From assembly GCA_021373135.1 (NCBI GenBank), contig JAJFTH010000003.1, positions 744,001 to 808,000 of the forward strand: a stretch of DNA of 64,000 nucleotides, in the 5' to 3' direction. Shown here piece by piece: positions 24,958 to 35,123 of the stretch. Each line of letters starts with the position of its first letter. The stretch's first letter is position 1. Both the position numbers and the translations under genes were made by a program. The notes under the pieces are model-generated. The model was not told the origin of the DNA and made no database searches. It saw only the letters and a program-made list of their open reading frames with translations. Source of the stretch: Bacteroidales bacterium. Lineage in GTDB: Bacteria > Bacteroidota > Bacteroidia > Bacteroidales > UBA1402.

Positions 24958-26256
24958 ATGGAGGGTAATAGCAATTTGATTCAAGAGGAGAAAAAATTCT
25001 GGTATCCGCTTGATAATGCAGCAAAAATTTTTCCTGCCATAACAACCGATGAAGTCACTTCTGTGTTTCGGATTTCTGCAAACCTAAAGCAGAAAATAAA
25101 CATCAAATGTCTTTTTAAAGCAGTTCGTTCTATCGAGTCGCGTTTCCCGTACTATAAAGTAAGTTTAAAAGAAGGTTTTTTCTGGTACTATTTCGAATCG
25201 ACCGAATTTTTAACCCCTATTGAAGTTGATGATCAGATTCCTTGCCGTAGTTTTCTCCATGGCGTTAACCTTTTCAGAATTCTGGCCCGTAACAATCAAC
25301 TAAGTGTTGAATTCTCCCACTTATTGGCTGATGGCGGAGGTGCCTTTGAGTATTTTACGACGTTGTTGGTCAGTTATCTTGAACTGACGGGGGTTGAAAT
25401 ACCGTCAACCTTTAACTATATCAAACCGGATGAAAAGCCGAATCCGGAAGAGTTTGAAGATGCCTATAACCGCTATTTTCAAGAGCATATTCCGGCTTCG
25501 GTAAAACGCCCCAAGGCATTCCATTTGCCATTCGCACTTAGAGATGTACCCCGTTTCGAGGTGCTTTATGCAATCATTTCTTCCTCCGAAATAAAGGAAA
25601 AAGCCAAAGAAAAAGGGGTCAACATTACCGTATATCTCACGGCAGTTTACTTCTCCATACTTCAGGATATTTATGAAAGTTTGCCCCTTGGCAGCAAATA
25701 CAGGAAACACAAAAAGCTGAGCATTGAAGTTCCTATCAACCTTCGGAAAATGTATCCGACGGCAACTATGCGAAATTTTTCATTATTTGTCATGCCTGAA
25801 ATAGACCTGAGATTGGGACATTATTCATTCGATGAAATGGTGAAAACAGTTTACCATCAAATGCGGTTGGAAACAGATAAAAAGCTTGTGAACAAGATCC
25901 TTGCCCTGAACGTTGGAAGTGAACGCAAGCTCCTGATCAGAAGTATTCCTCTTTTTGTGAAGAGCTTTGTTCTGAAAATCAGTTCTTACGCATTGGGAAG
26001 CAGTCAATATAGCGGGGTGATTACAAATTTGGGAGAAATACATTTTCCGGAACAAATAGCGGAACAAATTGAATGTCTGACAGTCATCCCACCACCTCCG
26101 AATAAACTGATAAAAGCAGGATGTGGTATGATTAGCTTCAACGATCAGCTTGCAATATGTTTCGGCAGTATAGCAAAAACGAAAGAACTCGAAAAGAGGT
26201 TCGTTCAATTTCTTGTAAAAGAAGGAATTCATGTTAGAATAACAACCAATAAATGA
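24958..26256 (+). CDS. Condensation/acyltransferase-like protein (alcohol acetyltransferase family)
   Basis: 432 aa. Contains the HxxxDGxG active-site motif: SHLLADGGGAFEYF near residue 120, with His as general base, and a second conserved patch IEVPINLRKMYPTATMRNFSLF near 260, both typical of BAHD/condensation-type and alcohol O-acetyltransferases. No signal peptide. It likely joins an acyl-CoA to an alcohol or amine; the substrate is unknown. It is followed after 6 bp by a zinc-ribbon membrane protein, a pairing seen in other Firmicutes and Bacteroidota, which suggests a membrane complex. Confidence 0.75.
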   Translation: MEGNSNLIQEEKKFWYPLDNAAKIFPAITTDEVTSVFRISANLKQKINIKCLFKAVRSIESRFPYYKVSLKEGFFWYYFESTEFLTPIEVDDQIPCRSFLHGVNLFRILARNNQLSVEFSHLLADGGGAFEYFTTLLVSYLELTGVEIPSTFNYIKPDEKPNPEEFEDAYNRYFQEHIPASVKRPKAFHLPFALRDVPRFEVLYAIISSSEIKEKAKEKGVNITVYLTAVYFSILQDIYESLPLGSKYRKHKKLSIEVPINLRKMYPTATMRNFSLFVMPEIDLRLGHYSFDEMVKTVYHQMRLETDKKLVNKILALNVGSERKLLIRSIPLFVKSFVLKISSYALGSSQYSGVITNLGEIHFPEQIAEQIECLTVIPPPPNKLIKAGCGMISFNDQLAICFGSIAKTKELEKRFVQFLVKEGIHVRITTNK

Positions 26257-26262
26257 TTGAAT

Positions 26263-26985
26263 ATGAATGTTTGTAATTATTGCGGAGTAGAACTGGATGT
26301 TGAAATGAATTACTGTCCGTTATGCGGACATGAAAGCAATACACCGGTGGTTACGGGTAGTAAGGTGACCAACAAAGAGTCGAAAGAGACCAGAACTAAA
26401 GTCTATGATTTTGAAGAACTGACTCAACTCCAAAAACGGAAAATCGTTTGGGAATTGGCTGCGATAGTACTGGTATCCGGTGTTGTTGCTTCGTTTATCA
26501 TTGACCTGTTTATCAATAAGCAAGTTACTTGGTCGAAATACACGATTACCATAGGGTTGGTCCTTTTGATAAACACGTCGCTGATCATCTTTATGCAAAG
26601 ACGTTTTTTTCTACTTTTATCCGGCTGTTTTATCAGCACATCTTTATTGCTGGTATTGCTCGATCTGTTTAATCTAAACCTTGATTGGGGATTAAGCTTG
26701 GGAATCCCCATCATTTTTTTTCTTTACATCGTGTTATTCTTCTTATCCATCTTGATACGGAAATCGAGGCAAAAAGGAATAAATATTATCGCCTATTCCT
26801 TAATAGCTGCAGGAATTCTCTGTTTGTGTATCGAAGGCATCATATCGTTGCACCTGTATAACCTGCTGAAATTCCAATGGAGCGTTATTGTGCTGGTATC
26901 GGTTATACCGGTTTCCGCCATTCTCCTTTATATTCATTATCGGTTGAAAAGGGTAACCAATCTGAAAAAGTTTTTTCACATTTAG
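26263..26985 (+). CDS. Zinc-ribbon membrane protein (DUF6320-like)
   Basis: 240 aa from the ATG at 26,263; a TTG two codons upstream is less likely. The N-terminus CNYCGVELDVEMNYCPLCG is a four-cysteine zinc ribbon. A linker of about 40 polar residues leads to six hydrophobic segments between about residue 60 and 235. There is no catalytic motif. The close coupling to the acyltransferase-like gene suggests the ribbon docks that enzyme or its product at the inner membrane. Function is not known. Confidence 0.72.
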   Translation: MNVCNYCGVELDVEMNYCPLCGHESNTPVVTGSKVTNKESKETRTKVYDFEELTQLQKRKIVWELAAIVLVSGVVASFIIDLFINKQVTWSKYTITIGLVLLINTSLIIFMQRRFFLLLSGCFISTSLLLVLLDLFNLNLDWGLSLGIPIIFFLYIVLFFLSILIRKSRQKGINIIAYSLIAAGILCLCIEGIISLHLYNLLKFQWSVIVLVSVIPVSAILLYIHYRLKRVTNLKKFFHI

Positions 26986-27122
26986 AAAGGCAAAAAGAAA
27001 ATCAAGAACCAATCTCAGATTGATTCTCGATTATTTTTGAGTTAACAGGTGAACAATATTGTCCTTTTATACGTACATTCATGCACAATTAACAAATCGT
27101 ATAACTATATATTTAAAAATCA

Positions 27123-28313
27123 ATGTATCAGGATTATAAGTTATATCTGCAAGATGAACTTTTCCATATTGAGGAGGCCGGTTTGTCTAAAAAAGAACGA
27201 ATAATTGTTTCACCACAGGGTGCTTTGATCAAAGTCATCGGTGGTAAAGAAGTGATTAACTTTTGTGCCAACAATTACCTTGGTTTGTCTAATGATTCTC
27301 GATTGATCGAGGCAGCCAAAAATGCGTTGGATACTCGTGGTTTTGGAATGTCATCGGTACGGTTTATTTGTGGAACGCAAGATCTGCACAAGAAACTGGA
27401 AGCATCGATAGCCAAATTTTTCGGAACGGAAGACACCATCTTATATGCTGCGTGTTTTGATGCCAATGGTGGTGTTTTTGAGCCACTTTTAAGTGAGAAG
27501 GATGCCATTATTTCCGATGCGCTGAATCATGCATCGATTATTGACGGGGTACGGCTTTGCAAAGCTCAGCGATACCGGTATGCCAATGCCGACATGAAAG
27601 ATTTGGAAAATCAATTGATAGCTGCTCAGGCTCAACGTTTTCGTCTGATTGTGACCGATGGCGTTTTTTCGATGGATGGGAATGTGGCTCCTTTGGATAA
27701 AATTTACGAGTTGGCCGAAAAATACCATGCCATGGTGATGGTTGATGAATCTCACTCGGCAGGAGTGGTCGGTAAAACCGGACGTGGGGTGACCGAACGT
27801 TTCAATTTGCGCGGTAAAATCGAAATCCTTACCGGAACGCTCGGTAAAGCCTTTGGTGGAGCGATCGGAGGTTTTACAACCGGTAAAAAGGAAATCATCG
27901 ACCTGCTTCGTCAACGTTCCCGTCCTTATTTGTTTTCGAATTCCATACCTCCTATGGTTGCGGCAGCGGGAATCCGTATGTTCGAAATCATGAATGAAAC
28001 CAATGATCTGCAGGATAAACTGCACAAAAACACGGCTTACTTTGTGGAACGCATGATTGCTGCCGGATTCGACATCAAACCGACCGAATCCGCTATTTGT
28101 GCCGTGATGCTTTACGATGCGAGGCTTTCTCAGGAAATGGCGACACGGTTGCTTGATGAAGGCATTTACGTTACTGGTTTTTATTACCCTGTCGTACCCA
28201 AAGGACAGGCACGGATACGTGTCCAGATTTCAGCTGCTCACGAAACAGCGCATTTGGATAAATGTATTACAGCATTTACAAAAGTGGCCAGAGAACTGGC
28301 TATTATCAAATGA
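27123..28313 (+). CDS. kbl: Glycine C-acetyltransferase (2-amino-3-ketobutyrate CoA ligase)
   Basis: 396 aa, full length. Alpha-oxoamine synthase family: [39 protein letters not shown] and the PLP lysine K242 in [10 protein letters not shown]. It splits 2-amino-3-oxobutyrate with CoA into glycine and acetyl-CoA. The tdh gene starts 19 bp downstream and makes its substrate, so the two form the threonine-to-glycine pathway. The promoter is unclear; TATATTTA at about 27,109 is one mismatch from a -7 box. Confidence 0.95.
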   Translation: MYQDYKLYLQDELFHIEEAGLSKKERIIVSPQGALIKVIGGKEVINFCANNYLGLSNDSRLIEAAKNALDTRGFGMSSVRFICGTQDLHKKLEASIAKFFGTEDTILYAACFDANGGVFEPLLSEKDAIISDALNHASIIDGVRLCKAQRYRYANADMKDLENQLIAAQAQRFRLIVTDGVFSMDGNVAPLDKIYELAEKYHAMVMVDESHSAGVVGKTGRGVTERFNLRGKIEILTGTLGKAFGGAIGGFTTGKKEIIDLLRQRSRPYLFSNSIPPMVAAAGIRMFEIMNETNDLQDKLHKNTAYFVERMIAAGFDIKPTESAICAVMLYDARLSQEMATRLLDEGIYVTGFYYPVVPKGQARIRVQISAAHETAHLDKCITAFTKVARELAIIK

Positions 28314-28332
28314 AAATTTATTGAATGGAACG

Positions 28333-29361
28333 ATGAAAGCCCTCGTTAAACTTTGTCCTGAAAAAGGGATTTGGATGGAAGATATCCCCATGCCGCACAT
28401 GGGGATCAATGATGTATTGATAAAAATCAAGAAAACAGCTATTTGCGGCACCGATTTGCATATATATAAATGGGATGAATGGTCACAACAAACCATCAAG
28501 ACGCCGATGACCATCGGTCATGAATATGTAGGTGAAATTGTAGATAAAGGCCATGGCGTAAGAAATATAAAGATTGGCGACCGTGTAACAGGCGAAGGTC
28601 ATATTGCCTGCGGACATTGCCGTAATTGCCGCCGCGGCAAACTGCATGTGTGTGAAAATTCAGTAGGAGTGGGTGTGAACCGTGACGGTGCTTTCGCTGA
28701 ATATCTGTCCTTACCTGCTGAGAATGTGGTGCATCTTGATCCTCGTATTTCCGACGAAGTTGCCTCCATTATGGATCCGTTCGGTAATGCGACACATACA
28801 GCTTTATCGTTCCCGTTGATCGGTGAAGATATTTTGATTACGGGTGCAGGTCTCATCGGTATTATGGCAACCGGTATTTGTCGCTTTGCCGGAGCACGTA
28901 ATATCGTAGTGACCGACTTAAGCGATTATCGCTTGGACATTGCCAAAAAAATGGGCGCAACGGTCACTGTTAATCCAACAAAAGGTGAAACTGTTGAAGA
29001 AGTAAGGAAAGAGCTGCATTTGCGTGGTTTTGACATTGGTCTCGAAATGTCCGGAGCACCTGCTGCTTTTCGGAATATGATTGACAACATGTACAACGGA
29101 TCTAAAGTAGCTCTTTTAGGCATATTGCCGAATTCGACCATGGTTGATTGGAATAAGATCATTTTTAAAGCACTTACCTTGAAAGGTATTTATGGTCGCG
29201 AAATGTGGGAAACATGGTATAAGATGGAACAAATGCTTATAACCGGATTGGATTTGTCGCCGGTAATTACCCATCGTTTCGAAATAGATGATTTCCAAAA
29301 AGGGTTTGACGTGATGGAAAGCGGTCAATGCGGAAAAGTGATCCTGAATTGGATAAAATAA
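28333..29361 (+). CDS. tdh: L-threonine 3-dehydrogenase
   Basis: 342 aa from the ATG at 28,333 ([12 protein letters not shown]). A longer in-frame reading would overlap kbl by nearly 200 bp and does not match the family. Medium-chain zinc dehydrogenase: catalytic zinc site with CGTDLHIY and GHEYVGE, structural zinc cysteines [15 protein letters not shown], and the NAD fold [11 protein letters not shown]. It oxidises threonine to 2-amino-3-oxobutyrate with NAD+, which Kbl then cleaves. The convergent gene starts 41 bp beyond. Confidence 0.95.
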   Translation: MKALVKLCPEKGIWMEDIPMPHMGINDVLIKIKKTAICGTDLHIYKWDEWSQQTIKTPMTIGHEYVGEIVDKGHGVRNIKIGDRVTGEGHIACGHCRNCRRGKLHVCENSVGVGVNRDGAFAEYLSLPAENVVHLDPRISDEVASIMDPFGNATHTALSFPLIGEDILITGAGLIGIMATGICRFAGARNIVVTDLSDYRLDIAKKMGATVTVNPTKGETVEEVRKELHLRGFDIGLEMSGAPAAFRNMIDNMYNGSKVALLGILPNSTMVDWNKIIFKALTLKGIYGREMWETWYKMEQMLITGLDLSPVITHRFEIDDFQKGFDVMESGQCGKVILNWIK

Positions 29362-29402
29362 AAAATAGTTGAATATATAGGACCTTCATCATGATGGAAT
29401 GA

Positions 29403-30005
29403 TTATGGTGCCATATATACTTTCGGCATTTTTACGAGTCGTTTGCAACCGGGAAAACCTTTTTCAATCAATGTGTTGAGTCTGTTCACCTCCTCCTTGT
29501 TGCCGTCACGTATCCCGCAGTTCCAGAGCTCCAGCAGCGGGCTTTTGTCGAGCAGGCTGTTCATGAGTTGCTCCATGGTCGGGGCAGCTTTTAGTCGGCT
29601 ATATGCTTCGTAAGTATAGCTCAGGAAAGCAACGTTGGCTTCTATGCCACGGTTGTCCAGAAAATATCCGTTGTCCAGGAGTGTAGGGTATGCCAGCTTT
29701 CCCCCATAATAGACATCTGTCGGATCGGGATAGGTGATGATTTTTGTCTTTTCTGCATTCATGATAACAGGGACGTATTGTGAATAATCCTTTGTGGTCT
29801 TGTAAATCAGAATGGGAGCCAGGGCTGCAACCGATGTGGTGTTGGTTGCGGCGACAGGTGGTATGGTTTTGGTTACAGCGACAGGCTTGAGAACATCTTG
29901 CCTGATTGGAATGTTTTCGGCTGTTTCCTTGCTGCTATGACAATCGGCAAACACTGGTATTGTCAGAATGGTGATTAGAAAAATGGAAACTTTCGTGCAT
30001 TTCAT
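29403..30005 (-). CDS. Secreted protein coupled to a C10 protease, unknown function
   Basis: 200 aa. Residues 1-20 form a signal peptide (MKCTKVSIFLITILTIPVFA); the Cys after it lacks a lipobox because Asp stands at -1, so cleavage by signal peptidase I is more likely. A Pro/Ala/Thr-rich linker (about 35-65) is followed by a compact domain with TYPDPTDVYYGGKLAYPTLLDNGYFLDNR-type content and a helical end. It begins 3 bp after the C10 protease stop. In streptococci and Bacteroides, C10 proteases are paired with downstream inhibitors, so an inhibitor role is possible but not shown by homology. Confidence 0.7.
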   Translation of the reverse strand: MKCTKVSIFLITILTIPVFADCHSSKETAENIPIRQDVLKPVAVTKTIPPVAATNTTSVAALAPILIYKTTKDYSQYVPVIMNAEKTKIITYPDPTDVYYGGKLAYPTLLDNGYFLDNRGIEANVAFLSYTYEAYSRLKAAPTMEQLMNSLLDKSPLLELWNCGIRDGNKEEVNRLNTLIEKGFPGCKRLVKMPKVYMAP

Positions 30006-30008
30006 GGA

Positions 30009-32567
30009 TTATTCTTTGATGAATCTTTCTGTTTTTGTCCACTTATCCGTTTCAATGTTCAGGAAGTAGATACCCTTTTCAAGGGAGCTGACAGGAATGG
30101 CAAAACTGTTTTGCACACTCAAGACTAACCGTCCGAAAAGGTCTGTAACCTGTGCATTTCGGATTGTTTCGGCTGAAGATATGAACAAGATGTCCTTTAC
30201 CGGATTGGGGTAAATAATCATGTCAGGTTCTTTTTCCTGTTCTCGTTCAGAGAGATGAAAAAAGAACGGCGTTGAGAATTGGATAAAATCACCTGATGGC
30301 AACTCATAGAAGACAGCCATGGCGTAGTTTGCTGAATCCAATTCCAAAGTAGCCTTCATGGTGATGTCCTGCGTACCGGTTGAGTCGATATAGGCTGTTA
30401 CCGGACCTATGACATCCAGACCTACGCCCAAAGTGTCCGAGCAAACGAGGGCATATATATTGGAATCGAAATATCCGCCTGTATTCTGGACGGAGAAAGA
30501 GATGGTGAATTCTTCGTCCTTGTAAATATTGTTTTGCGAGAGGGAAAGGCTTTTGGTCAGAATCAGATTAGGTGATGACGATTCGGATTTGATGGTAACA
30601 GCTATCGGTATGTTCTCAACAGAATTAATTCTCTTGAAATCCCCTGTCGAAAAAGTGTTTGTACTATCGTACACGGCAACAGCATAGTAGGAACCCGGGA
30701 TGCAGTCGATGTTATCTCCGAAGGTCACGGTTTTAGTCTCTCCTGCAGCGATGCATAAGCCTCCTGAGCTGATGTATTGTTTGACGGACGGATTGGTTGC
30801 CGAATAGAGTAAGACTCCGACATTCGAGTAGAAATCAGCACCGGTGTTGCTCACCTCTATCGTGAAATTGGCCATCTTGCCCTTATATATAGTTTTAGGA
30901 GGCTGGATGGCTTTGGCCATGTTGAGGATGGGGCTTGTGATTGGTTTTGTTATGGTTGCGACCAGACCTTCTGTTTCACTGTTGGAAATGGTGACATCCA
31001 CGTAATTCTTCAATGTGTATGTTTCTTTGAGGGGCGACCAGGATAAAAGATTGGATATATTTTTACCGGATGGGCAATAAATCAGGCGAAGATTGTAAAC
31101 ACCTGGTTCAATGCCGGCCAAAGAGATTTTATTGAAAGTCTCTTCATAACTTCCGTAATAGTAGGGGCAACCATCTACAAATGACGTATCCATCACTTGC
31201 TGAAGAGTCCCGTTTTGGTATAATCCAAGGCCTAAATAACCCTTGAGAACATTTAATCCGGTATTTAAAAAGCCAAAAGACAGGTCTGTCGTTTCTGAAG
31301 AAGTTTTCAGCCTGGATTTGCTTGAGCTTAGTCCTTGCGAAAATACGGCTATCTTCCAATCAACATCTTTGGTGATGGTATCCGGTTTTTGTATTCCTCC
31401 GATGAAACCTTGTTCTTGGTAGAAGCCGCTTGCAATACCACCGGAACCGGACGTGAACGGGTCCAATGTACTTAATTCATAATATCCGTTTGCGGCTCCT
31501 CCCCAGCCCCAGTTCATATGAAAGAACTCATTCCCGTCGTATCCGTCGCAAACGAAAGCATGTCCCGAATAATCTTTGGTGGAACCTCTATAAAGAACAG
31601 GTCTTGATGCATCCAACTCTTTTTTCAGTAAGGTTTTCCATTCTGAATCTGTGTAATAATTCCTGTATAACAGATCAATGTCAGGGTCATATCCGAAATT
31701 ATTAATGAGACCGGAGGCTGCGTCGCTGTCGTAAGCACTGCTTCCGCCATTATTGGCGATGTCATAATCCATCATGGCTGAAGTTCCGCAATGGAACATC
31801 AAGGTTGCTATTGCCGTATCTTGTCTTGGAGTTGATCCACCTGTGTAAGAATCCAACATCTGATCCCAATCATAGGTGGTTTTGCTGAAATTGACCGTGA
31901 TCGTATCCCGATAACTGGGTTTGTATTTGATACTGCCAATACCTGTAACCGGCCATTGATAATACTTCATGATTTGAGCCATGGCTGTGGCTATACAGCC
32001 CGTTACTGTCCTTTCCTTAGTTTTGGAGTCGTACGGACAAAGTATATTATAAGGATCGGTTTGGTTCCATTTGATTTTACCCAGTAAGGGTGCGACGGTT
32101 TTTGCAGAACGCAGGGTGACATTATTCGAAGTAGTTGTTGTAACTGTTTGGATGGAACCTCTTTTCATGGCGTAGGAGATTTCCGATTGATAGAAGTCAA
32201 GCCATTTCTTTAAATTGGCCGGCATGTTGTCGGCAGAAAAAGAGCCTTCATCGGAGTATGCCAAAATGCTTTTCGTCCCGTCATCACCGGAAACGATGAC
32301 AAAACCATGATCGTTTCCTACATTGAATACATAGAAATAGGTGGGGGTATTGATGTCGGCAGACCTTAGGAGTGAAGAGCTGTCTTTGCGCGAATAGACC
32401 AATTCAAAATTCAATTCCGAAGTCGAACGCAACAAGGATTTGCATTGTTGGTTGTAAAATTGTTGAGCTTTCTCGAGCGCTTCCGTTTCGTCGATTTGTG
32501 CAGCAAAGGCCATTGCCGGTAATATTGCCAACAAAATCGAAAGAAAAATATGTTGAAGTTTGTTCAT
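30009..32567 (-). CDS. C10 family cysteine protease (streptopain type) with T9SS domain
   Basis: 852 aa from the ATG at 32,567 (MNKLQHIFLSILLAILPAMA), a signal peptide. An upstream ATG at 32,597 falls in the promoter -7 box and is rejected. A propeptide (about 25-160) precedes the protease: nucleophile Cys191 in TVTGCIATAMAQ and His336 in SGHAFVCDGYD, then FHMNWGWGGAANGYY. Two or three CARDB/Ig-like repeats (about 540-760) follow, and the C-terminus IIYPNPVKDILFIS ... KGIYFLNI is a type A sorting domain. It should be exported by type IX secretion and degrade proteins outside the cell. Confidence 0.93.
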   Translation of the reverse strand: MNKLQHIFLSILLAILPAMAFAAQIDETEALEKAQQFYNQQCKSLLRSTSELNFELVYSRKDSSSLLRSADINTPTYFYVFNVGNDHGFVIVSGDDGTKSILAYSDEGSFSADNMPANLKKWLDFYQSEISYAMKRGSIQTVTTTTSNNVTLRSAKTVAPLLGKIKWNQTDPYNILCPYDSKTKERTVTGCIATAMAQIMKYYQWPVTGIGSIKYKPSYRDTITVNFSKTTYDWDQMLDSYTGGSTPRQDTAIATLMFHCGTSAMMDYDIANNGGSSAYDSDAASGLINNFGYDPDIDLLYRNYYTDSEWKTLLKKELDASRPVLYRGSTKDYSGHAFVCDGYDGNEFFHMNWGWGGAANGYYELSTLDPFTSGSGGIASGFYQEQGFIGGIQKPDTITKDVDWKIAVFSQGLSSSKSRLKTSSETTDLSFGFLNTGLNVLKGYLGLGLYQNGTLQQVMDTSFVDGCPYYYGSYEETFNKISLAGIEPGVYNLRLIYCPSGKNISNLLSWSPLKETYTLKNYVDVTISNSETEGLVATITKPITSPILNMAKAIQPPKTIYKGKMANFTIEVSNTGADFYSNVGVLLYSATNPSVKQYISSGGLCIAAGETKTVTFGDNIDCIPGSYYAVAVYDSTNTFSTGDFKRINSVENIPIAVTIKSESSSPNLILTKSLSLSQNNIYKDEEFTISFSVQNTGGYFDSNIYALVCSDTLGVGLDVIGPVTAYIDSTGTQDITMKATLELDSANYAMAVFYELPSGDFIQFSTPFFFHLSEREQEKEPDMIIYPNPVKDILFISSAETIRNAQVTDLFGRLVLSVQNSFAIPVSSLEKGIYFLNIETDKWTKTERFIKE

Positions 32568-32594
32568 GTTGAAAGGTGGGCTTTTATTGATTTG

Positions 32595-32602
32595 CAAACA
32601 TA
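32595..32602 (-). promoter_or_regulatory. -7 element of the C10 protease gene
   Basis: The minus strand reads TATGTTTG, an exact TAnnTTTG match, 27 bp upstream of the chosen start codon. Its position excludes translation from the ATG at 32,597. Confidence 0.6.
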
Positions 32603-32683
32603 GAAAAAAAATACGGAAAAAGGCCTTATTCTTTTGTCCATAGCCATTAATTCCGAATTTGTTTTTAAATTCGTAGTCAGATT

Positions 32684-33724
32684 ATGGAACACATCTTATT
32701 TCCACCGGAATGGTTCCCTCAGTCAGCCATTCAACTGACTTGGCCACATGAAGGAACGGATTGGGCAGATATGCTTGATGAGGTGACTCCTTGTTTTGTG
32801 GATATTGCCAAAGAAATCCTGAAACAGGAGAATCTGATCATTGTTTGTGCAGATGCAAATGCTGTCCGTACGCAATTGGGAGACATTCATGAAGACCGGT
32901 TGTTTTTGTATGAACTGCCGTCCAATGATACCTGGGCTCGGGATTATGGAGGGATTTCCGTTTTTGTGAACGGGGCACCTGTCTTGTATGACTTTACCTT
33001 CAATGCCTGGGGGATGAAATATCCTTCAAACCTGGACAACCAATTGACTTTTTCGCTTTATGGTGAACATGCTTTTAACCAAGAGGTCGAATATCTCAAT
33101 CAGATGCCTTTCGTGCTGGAAGGCGGAAGTGTAGAGTCTGATGGAGAAGGAACTTTGCTTACAACAGCAGAATGTCTGCTTTCGGTAAACAGAAATGATT
33201 ACCTGAGTGAAGAGGAGATTGAGACCTTTCTAATTGAACATTTCGGGTTGAAACGTGTCCTTTGGTTGAGGCACGGATATCTGGCTGGTGATGATACGGA
33301 CAGCCATATTGATACCTTAGCTAGGTTCTGTGATGCTCAGACCATCGCTTATGTCGCTCCTGGAGAAGAGGAGGATGAACATACGGAAGAACTTCGGATG
33401 ATGGAGGAGGAATTGCGCGCTTTCCGTACTATCAGCGGAGAACCCTATCGTCTGATAGAGCTCCCGATGGCTGATGCTGTTTTTTATAAGGAGGAACGTC
33501 TGCCTGCCACTTATGCCAATTTCCTGATCATCAACGGAGCAGTATTGTTGCCCTTTTATGGTTCACCCAAAGATGAACTGGCCAAATTAAAACTTCAGGA
33601 GGCTTTTCCCGACCGGAAAATAGTAGGCATCAATTGCCTGCCTTTGATCCGCCAGCACGGATCGTTGCATTGCCTGACCATGCAGTTTCCAAAAGGTTTT
33701 GTTCCTGAAACACCGGAATTATAA
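32684..33724 (+). CDS. aguA: Agmatine deiminase / peptidyl-arginine deiminase family
   Basis: 346 aa, no signal peptide. Motifs of the guanidino-modifying fold: PSNDTWARDYGGISVF, LEGGSVESDGEGTLLTTAECLL, LAGDDTDSHIDTLARF and the nucleophile Cys330 in RQHGSLHCLTMQFP. It hydrolyses agmatine to N-carbamoyl-putrescine and ammonia in polyamine synthesis from arginine. The usual partner, N-carbamoylputrescine amidase, is not in the window. The last 6 bp overlap the convergent TolC-family gene. Confidence 0.9.
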   Translation: MEHILFPPEWFPQSAIQLTWPHEGTDWADMLDEVTPCFVDIAKEILKQENLIIVCADANAVRTQLGDIHEDRLFLYELPSNDTWARDYGGISVFVNGAPVLYDFTFNAWGMKYPSNLDNQLTFSLYGEHAFNQEVEYLNQMPFVLEGGSVESDGEGTLLTTAECLLSVNRNDYLSEEEIETFLIEHFGLKRVLWLRHGYLAGDDTDSHIDTLARFCDAQTIAYVAPGEEEDEHTEELRMMEEELRAFRTISGEPYRLIELPMADAVFYKEERLPATYANFLIINGAVLLPFYGSPKDELAKLKLQEAFPDRKIVGINCLPLIRQHGSLHCLTMQFPKGFVPETPEL

Positions 33725-35065
33725 GTGTAGAGGTTCTCCTTTGTAGAAATCTAAAATTTTGATGCTGAATAAATAATTGTATTTGGCCTGAAGTTGGTTG
33801 GATCTGGCAGAAGCCAGGTTCATCTTTGCTTCATTGAATTCATAAATGGTAGACCTGCCGTTATTGAATTTTTCTTCCGCAAAACGATAAGCTTCTTCCG
33901 TATTCAGTACGGCTTCCGTTGAGGCTTGATATTTTTCCGAAGCGGTTTGTGCATTGAACCAGGCTTGTTGTATTTCCTTATAAAGCGTCTTTTTGGTATT
34001 GTCTAATTCCAGTTTGGCGTTTTCGACATCAAATTGTGACAGTTTAATATTGTTGCGGGTGTCGAAACGGTTAAAGATGGGGACACTCAGGCTAAGCCCA
34101 AAGGCTGTACCGGCATTGATGTCGATTTGTTTGGAAAAGCTGACTTTGGATGCTGTTTGGGCAACCGGATCAATCGATTGCATGTCCGGATAATATCTGT
34201 TGGAGTAGGAGCCCCAGAGTGAGAGTTTTGGGTACAAAGCTCCTTTCGACACTTTTAAACTGTTTTCGTTGCTTTTCAGGCGAAATTCAGAAGCCTTGAC
34301 CGTGGATTTGTTGGTAACGGCGTAGTTGAAAACTTCATCAGCGGGTTGAATCATCGGAGTCAATGCTTGCATATCGATGGAGGGGGTCACAATGTCAAAG
34401 TCCGACCATTCCTTTAAATCCAGTAATTGTGAAAGGTCAAGCAAGGAAAGCTGAAGATTGCTCAGGCTTTCGGTAGCACTGAGCTTATCTTTGGCCAATT
34501 GAGCGCGTGCTTCAAAAACCTGTCCTTCAGGGATCTTACCGAGGGAAGCCATACTTTCATAACGGGTTACTTGTGTTTGACTCAGTTTTATCTGTTCAAG
34601 CGCAACCTGATATAGTTCCTTATTGAGCAAGACTTGCAGGTAAGCAGATGCGATGTTGACGGAAATGTTCTCCTTGGCTTTTTTCAGGTCTTCCAAAGAG
34701 GCTTGCAGGTTGTATTTTTGTACTTCGATCGAATTCTTAATCTGAAAACCGCTGAAAAGGGGTAAAGAGGAATTCAGCCCGACCGAATAGATGCTCGTGT
34801 TTTTGTTTTCGTAGGTGTTCTCGCTGTTCAGGGACTGGCCAAAATTTAAGGATCCTGACCCTGATCCCGACAAATCGGGCAGTCTTTGGTTTTTGGCCTG
34901 TTGATGCTTGATTTCCTGTGATTTTGTATTCAACTCGGAAGATTTGATGGTAATATTGTTTTTCAATGCGTATTCAATGCATTGTTCCAATGACCACTTT
35001 TGCTGGGCTTGAATCGTCCCGGTAGCAAGGATGAGGGAAAAGACGGCAATGATATATTTTTTCAT
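33719..35065 (-). CDS. TolC-family outer membrane efflux protein
   Basis: 448 aa from the ATG at 35,065 (MKKYIIAVFSLILATGTIQA, signal peptide); an upstream 33-codon extension has no signal or homology. The mature sequence has the two OEP repeats with long helices: WSLEQCIEYALKNN at the start and NAKLELDNTKKTLYKEIQQAWFNAQTASEKYQ in the second half. It forms the trimeric outer membrane duct. It is the last gene of the minus-strand efflux operon, 58 bp after the membrane fusion protein. Confidence 0.9.
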   Translation of the reverse strand: MKKYIIAVFSLILATGTIQAQQKWSLEQCIEYALKNNITIKSSELNTKSQEIKHQQAKNQRLPDLSGSGSGSLNFGQSLNSENTYENKNTSIYSVGLNSSLPLFSGFQIKNSIEVQKYNLQASLEDLKKAKENISVNIASAYLQVLLNKELYQVALEQIKLSQTQVTRYESMASLGKIPEGQVFEARAQLAKDKLSATESLSNLQLSLLDLSQLLDLKEWSDFDIVTPSIDMQALTPMIQPADEVFNYAVTNKSTVKASEFRLKSNENSLKVSKGALYPKLSLWGSYSNRYYPDMQSIDPVAQTASKVSFSKQIDINAGTAFGLSLSVPIFNRFDTRNNIKLSQFDVENAKLELDNTKKTLYKEIQQAWFNAQTASEKYQASTEAVLNTEEAYRFAEEKFNNGRSTIYEFNEAKMNLASARSNQLQAKYNYLFSIKILDFYKGEPLHL

Positions 35066-35123
35066 AGGACGGATATTTTTGTAAAATAGGATAAACGCTA
35101 CAAATGTTGTGAAGTTGAATCTT

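Noticed and set aside
28117-28332. Longer N-terminus for threonine dehydrogenase
   Set aside because: It overlaps kbl by nearly 200 bp in another frame; the family start is MKALVKL at 28,333.
32568-32597. Ten extra codons at the C10 protease start
   Set aside because: The upstream ATG falls within the TATGTTTG promoter element.
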